From NCBI GenBank assembly GCA_027625095.1, contig JAQBXN010000093.1, positions 1 to 35,827 of the forward strand: a stretch of 35,827 bases of DNA, written 5' to 3'. Shown piece after piece: positions 1 to 7,063 of this stretch (position 1 is the stretch's first letter; the number at the start of each line of letters is the position of its first letter). This DNA is from Planctomycetota bacterium. Lineage in GTDB: Bacteria > Planctomycetota > PUPC01 > JACPCR01. Both the position numbers and the translations under genes were made by a program. The notes under the pieces were generated by a model. That model searched no databases, was not told the DNA's origin, and saw nothing but the letters and a program-made list of their open reading frames with translations.

Positions 1-840
1 GCCGTCGTCGCGGACGCCCTTCACGGTGACACCGTCACAGTTATCTGTGGCTGTGGCCGTTCCTGGGTCGACAGTGGCGAAGCATTCACCCTGGTCGTTG
101 TTGGCAACGATGCTATCCGGGCAGGTAATCTTCGGCTTTTCTGCGTCTTCGACTGTGATGGTCTGGTCGCATGAGGCCTGATTGCCTGCGGCATCGGTAG
201 CCGTCCAGGTGATGGTGGTGGTGCCGACTGGATAAGGATCTGTAAGAGCCTTGCCGTCGTCGCGAACACCCTTGAACGTCACTCCCGGGCAGTTATCCGA
301 AACATTCGGAGTGCCTGGGTCAACCAGGGCAAAACATTCACCCTCGTCGTTGTTGGCGGTGATATTCGCCGGGCAATTGATCTTCGGCTTCTCGTTGTCC
401 TTGACTGTGATCTTCTGCTCGCAGAGCGACTCGTTGCACCAGGCATCGCGCTACCCACGTGATGGTAGTCGTTCCAACGGGATACGGGTCAGTGAGTTCT
501 TTTCCATCACTGCGTGTCCCCTTGAAAGTTACACCAGGGCAGTTGTCCGATACAGTCGGTTCACCGGGGTCAACCGTTGCGAAACACTCACCGAGATCAT
601 TGTTGACCACGATGTCTTCAGGACAGGTGATTTTCGGTGCCTCTTTGTCTGAGACCTGCACTTTTTGTTTGCAGGAGACACTATTGCCGGCGGCATCAGT
701 GACCGTCCAGGTGATGATCGTCAAGCCGACGGGATAAGGGTCGTTGAGAGCAGCACCGTCGTCACGAACGCCCACGACAGTGGCGCCGGGACAGTTATCC
801 ATAATCTGGGGTACGCCGGGATTGAGCGTCGCGACTGCTG
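1..840 (-). pseudogene. Truncated, frameshifted HYR-domain array (secreted/surface protein fragment)
   Basis: Read on the minus strand, the segment encodes about four consecutive HYR (hyalin repeat, Ig-like) modules. Each shows the signature DNCPG, then VRDDG, DPYPVG, ITWT, TDAAGN and a Cys-containing strand, followed by KITCP at the next module. HYR domains are extracellular adhesion-type folds. The array runs off the left edge. Two defects are visible. First, its upstream end stops inside a module near 830-840, where the opposite-strand array begins, so there is no start codon or signal peptide. Second, two bases appear to be missing at about 448-452 (after the TWVA codons), and the HYR sequence resumes in another frame as DAWCNESLCEQ. 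The rest is open to base 1. It is probably a fragment of a large surface protein disrupted by rearrangement. A sequencing error could explain the frameshift but not the truncation. Confidence 0.75.
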
Positions 841-2642
841 ACAGCGCGCTTGCAGCACCCGCCGTGACGGACCCAGGCGAGTGCACTGCCACCCTGGCCA
901 TCCCAACGCCTTCGGCTACGGATAACTGCCCAGGCGTGACCGTCGCCGGTGTCCGCAGCGACGGGAAAGCCATCGCCGATCCGTATCCCGCCGGCAACAC
1001 TCTCATCATATGGACAGCCACCGACGCATCGGGCAACACCGCCTCCTGCGAGCAAAAGGTCGTCGTCTACGATTTCGAGCTTCCGCAAATCACCTGCCCC
1101 GCAAACCTCACCGCGACCACTGAGCCGAGCGAATGTTTCGGCTACGTGAGCCTGACCACTCCCACCGCAACGGACAACTGCCCGGGCGTCACCGTCATCG
1201 GAAAACGCAGCGATGGCCAGGCCATTGGTGAGCCCTTCCCAACCGGCACCACAACCGTTACCTGGCAGGCGACCGATGCATCCGGAAACACCGCGGAATG
1301 TGAACAGACTGTCAAGGTCGGAGATGAAGACCCGCCATACATCGCCTGCCCGAAAGATATCACTGCTGAGACCGACACCGGCACTTGCCTCGCCACTATC
1401 GACCCGGGCAAAGCCACGGCCCACGATGCTTGCAGTCCGGCCGTTACCCTTACTGCCTCACGTAGCGACGGAGAGGAATTGACCGCTCCGTTTCCAGTCG
1501 GCGTCACGTTTATTACCTGGACGGCTGCCGACATGGGCGGAAACGTCTCCACGTGTAAACAGCGCATCACAGTATTCGACGTCGAATACCCGGCCATCAC
1601 CTGCCCACTTTCTAAATCTGATTGCCTCAAGGGGATTAACGGGAACACAGTCGACGTCGGCCAGGCCACTGCCACAGATAACTGCCCAGGCGTCACCGTT
1701 GCCGGAGTCAGAGACGACGGCAAAGCCCTCACCGACCTGTATCCGGCCGGAAAGACAACGATCACCTGGACAGCCACTGACGCCTCCGGCAACAAACTCA
1801 CTTGCGAACAGTGGGTCATTATCACCGGCGCCAAGATCAAGGGTGTGAAATTCTACGATGCCAACAACAACGGCATGCAGGATGAGGGCGAAGGCGGCAT
1901 CAACGGCTTCAAGATCGTCCTCACCGGAACGGACAGCGCCGGCAACAACATTTCGGAGACTCAATACACCGCCAACGACGGCTCGAAAGACGGGGCATAC
2001 TGCTTCATAGACCTGCCATTCGGCAGCTACAGCGTCAAGGAAATCATGCCGAGCTCGAGCTGGAAGGCCACGGTCGCCGAATCATTCAATATCACCATAG
2101 ACGACTGCAACCTGGCTATTGTCCGTAACTTCGGCAACGTCTGCCTTGGCAGTGGCAACGCCAAAACTATCGGCTTCTGGCAGAGCAATAATGGCCAGAA
2201 GACCATGAACAACATGCCGGGCGAAATGGCCGGTACGCTTTCCTACCTCTCAGGCCTCAACCTCCGAACCGCATCCGGCAATCACTTCGACCCAGCCAAC
2301 TTCAATACCTACCGAAATTGGCTAAAGGCTGCCGACGCCTCCAACATGGCCTACATGCTCTCCGCTCAGATGGCCGCCATGGAGCTGAACCTCCGGGCCG
2401 AATTCGTCGACGCCGGAGCCCTGGTGAATGCACCTGGCACAAACTCAGCAGACACCGCGGGACTGGCCACCATCGGAAACCTGCTCACCGAAGCCAACAC
2501 CGAGCTCGGCCTCCACGGCTTAGCAATGTCAGACGCATCCTGGCGTGACTACCAGGAAGCGCTGATGAAGGCCATCGACAACGCCAACAACAACCGAAAC
2601 TTCGTGTGCGACGGCCCAGGATCGTTCAGCTCTCCATACTGA
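744..2642 (+). CDS. HYR-repeat / SdrD_B-like secreted surface protein, N-terminally truncated
   Basis: The open frame begins at 744, but residues 1-40 or so are antisense to the left HYR array and are not real protein. Recognisable sequence starts near 867 with DPGECTATL. Four HYR modules follow (about residues 42-110, 111-194, 195-279 and 280-362), each with DNCPG or DACSP, RSDG/RDDG, and a TWTATDASGN-type core. Next comes one SdrD_B-like beta-sandwich (363-448), with IKGVKFYDANNNGMQDEGE and SYSVKEIMP. The C-terminal region (449-632) opens with GNAKTIGFWQSNNGQ and is otherwise helical; I have no firm family for it. No sortase motif, PEP-CTERM or anchor is seen at the C-terminus (ends GSFSSPY). 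HYR and SdrD_B domains are typical of large cell-surface or secreted adhesins. The gene lost its N-terminus, including any signal peptide, at the inversion junction. It is therefore either inactive or expressed only when the region is in another orientation. A clear terminator follows. Confidence 0.75.
   Translation: MRAAPSSRTPTTVAPGQLSIIWGTPGLSVATADSALAAPAVTDPGECTATLAIPTPSATDNCPGVTVAGVRSDGKAIADPYPAGNTLIIWTATDASGNTASCEQKVVVYDFELPQITCPANLTATTEPSECFGYVSLTTPTATDNCPGVTVIGKRSDGQAIGEPFPTGTTTVTWQATDASGNTAECEQTVKVGDEDPPYIACPKDITAETDTGTCLATIDPGKATAHDACSPAVTLTASRSDGEELTAPFPVGVTFITWTAADMGGNVSTCKQRITVFDVEYPAITCPLSKSDCLKGINGNTVDVGQATATDNCPGVTVAGVRDDGKALTDLYPAGKTTITWTATDASGNKLTCEQWVIITGAKIKGVKFYDANNNGMQDEGEGGINGFKIVLTGTDSAGNNISETQYTANDGSKDGAYCFIDLPFGSYSVKEIMPSSSWKATVAESFNITIDDCNLAIVRNFGNVCLGSGNAKTIGFWQSNNGQKTMNNMPGEMAGTLSYLSGLNLRTASGNHFDPANFNTYRNWLKAADASNMAYMLSAQMAAMELNLRAEFVDAGALVNAPGTNSADTAGLATIGNLLTEANTELGLHGLAMSDASWRDYQEALMKAIDNANNNRNFVCDGPGSFSSPY
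836..857. other. Inversion junction between two HYR arrays, with near-palindrome
   Basis: The coding strand of the HYR modules switches here: minus-strand modules lie to the left and plus-strand modules to the right. The junction is centred on a 22-bp imperfect palindrome with outer arms TGCTG/CAGCA and a GCGCGC core; two positions in each half-site do not match. The two flanking arrays look roughly two-thirds identical as DNA by eye, so this is not a simple fold-back artefact. It fits recombination between homologous inverted repeats, or action of a site-specific invertase. No recombinase gene is visible. Confidence 0.6.
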
Positions 2643-2667
2643 AGGCCGACAAATAAGGAGGCAGCTC

Positions 2668-2700
2668 AAACGGGAGTCCGAAAGGACTCCCGTTTTTTTT
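2668..2700 (+). terminator. Rho-independent terminator
   Basis: A perfect 12-bp stem (AAACGGGAGTCC / GGACTCCCGTTT, 2668-2679 and 2684-2695) with a GAAA tetraloop runs into eight or more T residues. It lies 26 bp after the stop codon of the HYR/SdrD_B gene. Confidence 0.95.
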
Positions 2701-2721
2701 GGAGTGATGGAGTTGTGGAGT

Positions 2722-2851
2722 GCTGCGACTTGTCGCAGCTTTCTCTCCCTAATGCGGCCGAATGGCCGCAATCAAACCTGGGAACGGAGGCGTCTCGCCT
2801 CCGCTCCCAGGAAAGCTCTCCGCGTCACGCGGAGAGGTTACAAAGTGAGAC
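2722..2851 (+). repeat. Dispersed hairpin-chain repeat, copy 1
   Basis: Four perfect hairpins stand in series: GCTGCGAC/GTCGCAGC (2722-2739), TGCGGCC/GGCCGCA (2753-2770), a long one from CCTGGGA (2777) to TCCCAGG (2811) enclosing GGAGGCG-TCT-CGCCTCC, and CTCTCCGCG-TCA-CGCGGAGAG (2816-2836). The element ends in GGTTACAAAGTGAGACGC. The last two hairpins and the TTACAAAG tail recur at 16.64 and 23.37 kb. It looks like a REP/BIME-style or non-autonomous mobile repeat. Confidence 0.85.
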
Positions 2852-2895
2852 GCTAAAAAGAGCTTCTTGAGAAAAGCCAGCAGTAACAAATCGCA

Positions 2896-3010
2896 TCACT
2901 CCATTCCTCCGTTCCTCCCCACTCCATCACTCCATTCCTCCATTCCTCCGTTCCTCCATCACTCCATTCCTCCATTCCTCCGTTCCTCCATTCCTCCGTT
3001 CCTCCTTTCC
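2896..3010. repeat. C/T-rich minisatellite
   Basis: Degenerate tandem units of ATTCCTCC / GTTCCTCC / ATCACTCC (about 8-9 bp) fill the stretch. Both strands stay partly open only because the repeat has no stops. Together with copy 1 of the hairpin repeat it accounts for most of the gene-free interval 2701-3189. Confidence 0.85.
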
Positions 3011-3189
3011 CCGCACCGGAAGCAATTTCTTCCTCGGTTTCCCCCACAACGCAAACCTTCAACTCCAAACTACACCAAGGCAACCACTTATGAAATCCTG
3101 AATCAATTGGCCTGGGAGTTGCCAAAGGTGGGTCTATTCCAGCATTCAATAACACTCCGTTCCCAACCACCCTAGAGAGGAGTTCAACT

Positions 3190-3534
3190 ATGCCCCGGCC
3201 CGAAATACCAGAAAAGATCAGCATCCAGGACATTCAGTGGAATGTTGAGGCTAAACGCCTTCGAGATGCTGGGCTGAAATCGTCCCGTGCCAGACACGAT
3301 ATCGCCATGAACAGCATTCGAAACATTCGCGCCGCTAAGGAGGACGGTGATGGCGACCCAACTCCATCCGTTAAGAAGCCCAAAGAAATCGTTGTGGTCG
3401 GCAGCAAGGCCCAGGGGGCCCGGCCGTTCAGCATATTTGTATACAAGCCCGTTCACTCAAACCAGCAGGGGCAAGTAATTCTGGACTCCGATTTTAATGA
3501 AGGCGATGGCGACAGTGTTGACCGCGATGCCTGA
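3190..3534 (+). CDS. Hypothetical protein, 114 aa
   Basis: The ATG at 3190 is preceded by GAGAGGAG (3175-3182) at good spacing, which supports this start. I do not recognise the family. The N-terminal half is charged and helical (IQDIQWNVEAKRLRDAG). A Lys/Pro-rich linker (TPSVKKPKE) is followed by a hydrophobic beta-rich segment (IVVVGSKAQGARPFSIFVYK). The C-terminus is acidic (NEGDGDSVDRDA). There is no signal peptide, membrane segment or cysteine motif. It lies 50 bp upstream of the matrixin-like protease gene on the same strand, so the two may be co-transcribed. A role as a partner or inhibitor of the protease is possible but unsupported beyond position. Confidence 0.6.
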   Translation: MPRPEIPEKISIQDIQWNVEAKRLRDAGLKSSRARHDIAMNSIRNIRAAKEDGDGDPTPSVKKPKEIVVVGSKAQGARPFSIFVYKPVHSNQQGQVILDSDFNEGDGDSVDRDA

Positions 3535-3583
3535 CTTCCAATTCCTCTGTTCCCTTACCACTTCACTCAACAGTAGACTCACC

Positions 3584-4327
3584 ATGAAAACACCGTATCT
3601 CCAGCTCTCATCTTTATTCGTTGCCCTGGCCTTCATTGTTCCTCCGGTCGGGGCAGAAGAACCCGCACCACCAGTCATGATCAAATGCCCTTGTAAAAAC
3701 CACCGTACCAAGACACACAATGGCCATCGTCCCCAGCACATTCCCAAGGATGGCGGCGGGACCTCCGACCCGTGCGGCGATGGCTCAGATGCGTTCAAGA
3801 CATTCGGAAAATGGAACAAGTCCATCGTCAAGTGGGCATTCAGCACCGATCAGGTCACTCTGGATTTCCTTAATGCGAATGGGTTCGCACGACTCGCAGT
3901 GGAAAGAGCCTTTGATTCCTGGACCGGCGTCAATGCTTCCGACCTCGTCTTCGTGCTGTTGCCGGACGGCGACAGCGATGCCGACGTGCTGGTGGATTTC
4001 AGACCACTCGACGGCGCCGGCGGAACGGTCGCACAGGTCGCCTCGTCATTCATCGGCCGCCAGCAAAAGTACTGGATCATCGGCAGCCAGACGATGAGCT
4101 TTGATACCGAAGAATCCTGGGGCGAGCTGGTGGATCAGTGCCCGCCTGACCAGAACGAGCTCCGCTTCGACCTCGAAGACGTGGCCGCCCACGAAGCCGG
4201 GCATGTAGTCGGCCTGGACCACGCAGGAGACGCTGCTCTCACCATGTATGCATACGTCACCCAGGGCGAGACCAGCAAACGCACCCTCGGCAACGGCGAC
4301 AAAGCAGGAGCAAGCAAACTCTACTAA
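3584..4327 (+). CDS. Secreted matrixin-like zinc metalloprotease
   Basis: The 247-residue product starts at the ATG at 3584, which puts a standard signal peptide at residues 1-24 (MKTPYLQLSSLFVALAF, cleavage after VGA). The frame is open upstream to 3497, but that extension would bury the signal. The catalytic site is HEAGHVVGLDH at residues 203-213, the metzincin HExxHxxGxxH motif, with all three zinc ligands and the catalytic Glu. A candidate Met-turn (TMYAYV, Met221) follows, and then an NGDKAGASKLY ending like the DxxGxxxLY close of matrixin (M10) domains. A central AFDSWTGV segment matches the A-x-x-x-W strand region before the active site. There is no obvious pro-domain cysteine switch. 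It probably degrades extracellular protein. Calls of M10 versus a related metzincin family remain open; a protease of the metzincin clan is near certain. Confidence 0.88.
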   Translation: MKTPYLQLSSLFVALAFIVPPVGAEEPAPPVMIKCPCKNHRTKTHNGHRPQHIPKDGGGTSDPCGDGSDAFKTFGKWNKSIVKWAFSTDQVTLDFLNANGFARLAVERAFDSWTGVNASDLVFVLLPDGDSDADVLVDFRPLDGAGGTVAQVASSFIGRQQKYWIIGSQTMSFDTEESWGELVDQCPPDQNELRFDLEDVAAHEAGHVVGLDHAGDAALTMYAYVTQGETSKRTLGNGDKAGASKLY

Positions 4328-4348
4328 TCCAAGACGGGTCATGACTTC

Positions 4349-4387
4349 AAGGCCGCAACTGTTCTGGGGGGAACGGTTGCGGCCTTT
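4349..4387 (+). terminator. Rho-independent terminator after the protease gene
   Basis: An 11-bp perfect stem AAGGCCGCAAC / GTTGCGGCCTT (4349-4359 and 4376-4386) with a G-rich loop begins 22 bp after the stop. The T tract is short (TTT), so efficiency may be moderate. It could also serve the converging gene on the minus strand. Confidence 0.75.
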
Positions 4388-4471
4388 CATAGATCGTGGC
4401 ACTGGCTTCATATTCTAAATCGCCACGGATCGCCGAGACCGCTTTACCTGCGGCCAAGGGGACGCATCAGA

Positions 4472-5461
4472 TTACCTCCCCGTCACGAACGTCGACGGGA
4501 AATACTCTCCATAACCGGGCCCGTCCCCGCTCGCATTGCGGCCGGATTTCACCCAGCAGCCGACGAGCTGTTTGCCGAGGTGTTCGCCCGTGCCAAGAAA
4601 CATGCCATCGAGGCCGATGAGCCCATCAAACTTTTGTCGTGATCCATCTTTGAACTCGAGCACTACGTTTGAGAGATCCTTTGTAGATCTGATGTAGACC
4701 GTCTCAGAGGTAAAGTTGCATGTAATAGCCGCGTCATCGCCTAGCGACCGCACGTGAACGTGTACGTGCTCAGTTGTTGAGACAGTGCCCGATGCAGGTT
4801 CTTCGGTGGTGGACTCTTCTGGAGATCCGGTATCGGCCGGCTCCAGCCCATCGAGTTGGCGATCGAAACAACTGGGGCCGCTGCACAGGCGTTCCCAATG
4901 ATTGTCGTCCAGGAAGACGATGTTCAGGCATCCGGTGCCGTGGTTTTCATACGACCGATCGAATACCGCACCGTACCGATATTTCTCAGGCCAGCTCTTG
5001 CCCGGATGGGCCGGGTCGAATGCATTTGAATAGTGCTCGTCCCCGTCGCAGCAGCGACCGTAAGCACACAGTCCCTGGGCATCAAGGTCGCTGCGACGCC
5101 CGAAATATCGATACGAAGTGGCCCAGTTCAGGTCTTCCGTATCTTTGATCTTGTTGTCAGTCGAGGGACAGACGTAGGCTTCCAGATCGTGCACGAAAGG
5201 CAACAGCAAGCGGAAGTCATCCAGCGGTTTATTCGGGAATTGCAGGTATTGCAGGCGATACAGATTCATCCCTGCGGCAAGTTGTTTCAAATTTTGGGCG
5301 CAGAACATGGTTCGTGACTGTTCCCGCACTTTCGACAAGTGCGAAAGCAGCAACGTCATCGTCAACGCGACGATGCCTGTGGCACAGATGACTGATACCA
5401 GTGTCTCGCCTCTGGATTTTTCCTGACTTCTTGATCTGAAAATTGCTCTCTGACAGTACAT
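4472..5461 (-). CDS. Atypical type II secretion/type IV pilin-like pseudopilin, H-X9-DG type
   Basis: The ATG at 5461 is preceded by GAGAGGAGAGTGCC on the minus strand, a strong ribosome site, so I prefer it to the longer open frame reaching 5566. The 329-residue product has a basic leader (RAIFRSRSQEKSRG) and then ETLVSVICATGIVALTMTLL. This is a prepilin-like hydrophobic helix in which Gly precedes the presumed cleavage point, but +1 is Glu and +5 is Ser instead of the canonical Phe+1/Glu+5. It continues like DUF1559/H-X9-DG pseudopilins: AQNLKQLAAGMNLYR, a PxxDxF segment, YVCPSTDNK, TSYRYFGRR, YRYGAVFDRSYENHG and NIVFLDDNHW. A Thr/Glu-rich linker (TGSPEESTTEEPASG) leads to a C-terminal beta domain. 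It is a clear paralogue of the 9337-10050 protein. It probably forms part of a pseudopilus. No prepilin peptidase is in the window. Confidence 0.75.
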   Translation of the reverse strand: MYCQRAIFRSRSQEKSRGETLVSVICATGIVALTMTLLLSHLSKVREQSRTMFCAQNLKQLAAGMNLYRLQYLQFPNKPLDDFRLLLPFVHDLEAYVCPSTDNKIKDTEDLNWATSYRYFGRRSDLDAQGLCAYGRCCDGDEHYSNAFDPAHPGKSWPEKYRYGAVFDRSYENHGTGCLNIVFLDDNHWERLCSGPSCFDRQLDGLEPADTGSPEESTTEEPASGTVSTTEHVHVHVRSLGDDAAITCNFTSETVYIRSTKDLSNVVLEFKDGSRQKFDGLIGLDGMFLGTGEHLGKQLVGCWVKSGRNASGDGPGYGEYFPSTFVTGR

Positions 5462-6044
5462 GGCACTCTCTCCTCTCAAGGCTGGGGGCGTGCGTGGTCG
5501 CCCGAAGGAAACAACGGCGAATGTGCTCTCTTTGCTGCGCCTGTCTGTGGTAGGGATGGCCAGCAAACGCGGCTGGGCGAGAAGTAGGGGGGCAGGTCAG
5601 CTACCCAATACTTCAGTCTACATTCCGGGAGTGCGACACGTACAGCGACGATTTTTTTGAATATTAAAAACCCTCACTCCAGGTTGATCGCAGCAGCAGA
5701 AGTTTGGCGCCAGGTATTGACTTCGCGGCTACGGTATCCGCCTCGGCGAGGCCCCTCTTGGGTTCAGAGTGCCGTAACTTTTCGGAGGGGCAGGCTCTTA
5801 CTCCTGCTCTTGCTTCTTCCATAGATCCATTGAATAAGAGAAATACCGGACATGGTATTTTCGCCATACCTCCCGTCATCCCCGAGCGAGTCCCAAATCA
5901 AGAAAGCTCGTCTGAACAGTGAGTACGGCCCCTTAAACGGGTCAGTGCGACAATACGCCGCTCACTTCGGTCCGAAGGGACCGATATTTGCCACTATGTG
6001 AAAGTTAAGAATGCTAGCGTTTCTTCCCCAGCCCCCAAGATTCA
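5462..6044. other. Gene-free interval between divergent pseudopilin and GGDEF genes
   Basis: No convincing coding sequence was found here; an open stretch at 5704-5922 has no start signal or recognisable content. The interval should hold the promoters of both divergent genes, but I could not assign -35/-10 boxes. A perfect 7-bp hairpin with GAAG loop (TCGGTCC/GGACCGA, 5967-5984) sits 60 bp before the GGDEF start. I looked for the conserved cores of c-di-GMP riboswitches and did not find them. Confidence 0.5.
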
Positions 6045-6902
6045 ATGGAAAGCAGATTACTCACGAAAGTGGAAACAGATACTCGATCAGACATGTGTGA
6101 GACTAAACCAGGTGAAGGTGATACAAGCCCGCAAGCAACGGGCAGCACCAGTAACGAATTACCGCAGGACGGACAGTTTCTGAATCCCATGGACACGATT
6201 CACTCTCGTGTAAGGGCGATGTTCATCCTGCTGACGCTACTTTCTGTACTCATCCTGATTACATTGGGCGTACGCATCGTCAGCAGCGAGAAAATCATCT
6301 ACATAGATTTGGGGTGGATGGGACTTTTCGGGGCTGCCACCATCGCTCTGACCTTTGCTGAAATTGGCTGCCTGAGATACATCCAGAATGGCGCGCGCCC
6401 CAGAATGGAAGAGCTCGTCATGCAGGACGAACTCACCGGATTATTCAATCGCCGGTACATTTACGACAGAATTGACGAAGAAATATCCCGATCACGGCGC
6501 TACCAGCGGCCCTTCGCGTTGATTTACTTCGATTTGGATGGCTTCAAGGAAGTGAACGACCGATGGGGGCATGAGTCCGGCGATGCGCTCCTCCGCCAGG
6601 CGGCAAAGTGTCTGCGAAACACCATGCGACGTGAAGACATGCTCGCCAGGGTCGGCGGCGACGAATTTCTGGGGCTCCTTCCAGATACAGGTCCCTCAGA
6701 TGCGGCGAACCTGGTTATTCGTCTGCACACTCATTTTACCAGTCAGAAATTTGAATCGGTTTCTGGCGAGCCAATCACGGGGATCAGCTTCAGCGCGGGC
6801 GTCTCCTACTTCCCGGAAGAAGGTGATATCCGTGAGAGACTGGTGGCAATAGCGGATAAGAACATGTACAGCCACAAAGCTGCGAAGGCGGACGATCAGT
6901 AG
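6045..6902 (+). CDS. Membrane-bound diguanylate cyclase (GGDEF)
   Basis: The 285-residue protein has a polar N-terminal 50 residues, two transmembrane helices (about 59-79 and 91-110) with a short loop, and a complete C-terminal GGDEF domain. The domain keeps DELTGLFNRRY (128-138), the metal-binding FDLDGFK (162-168), an inhibitory-site RxxD at R195-D198 exactly five residues before the active motif, and intact GGDEF at 204-208. It is therefore predicted to make c-di-GMP and to be product-inhibited. The start is uncertain: the ATG at 6045 has no good ribosome site, and the in-frame ATGs at 6093 and 6189 are alternatives. Convergent with the EAL gene (3' ends 161 bp apart). It is one of several c-di-GMP-related genes in this stretch, with a likely effector (the MshEN ATPase) 3 kb away. 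Confidence 0.93.
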   Translation: MESRLLTKVETDTRSDMCETKPGEGDTSPQATGSTSNELPQDGQFLNPMDTIHSRVRAMFILLTLLSVLILITLGVRIVSSEKIIYIDLGWMGLFGAATIALTFAEIGCLRYIQNGARPRMEELVMQDELTGLFNRRYIYDRIDEEISRSRRYQRPFALIYFDLDGFKEVNDRWGHESGDALLRQAAKCLRNTMRREDMLARVGGDEFLGLLPDTGPSDAANLVIRLHTHFTSQKFESVSGEPITGISFSAGVSYFPEEGDIRERLVAIADKNMYSHKAAKADDQ

Positions 6903-7063
6903 TTTCAAAACCAGTCGAAATATCGCAGCCAAAAATAGAGACCGAAGGGAGCGGAGCCCTATCGCCTGCGAGAAGCAAACTGATGATGCGTCACATCTGA
7001 ATTTTCCTTCAGCGTGGTAGAGAAACACTTCAGCACTTCTGTTGGAAGCCCTGTATGGCCTCC

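Noticed and set aside
836..857. Assembly fold-back as the cause of the HYR inversion
   Set aside because: The two arms differ at about a third of bases and encode different module sequences. A fold-back artefact would be near identical. A chimeric contig remains possible and is listed as a refuting test.
2853..3233. Open minus-strand frame rich in EEWRNGG-type repeats
   Set aside because: It is the translation of the C/T-rich minisatellite, with no start signal and overlap into a supported gene.
5704..5922. 72-codon frame upstream of the GGDEF gene
   Set aside because: No ribosome site, no recognisable pattern, and an atypical composition; most likely chance.
5462..6044. c-di-GMP riboswitch upstream of the GGDEF or pseudopilin genes
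   Set aside because: I looked for the conserved GEMM core in this interval, in 8870-9336 and in the CheA leader, and did not find it. A covariance-model search would be decisive.
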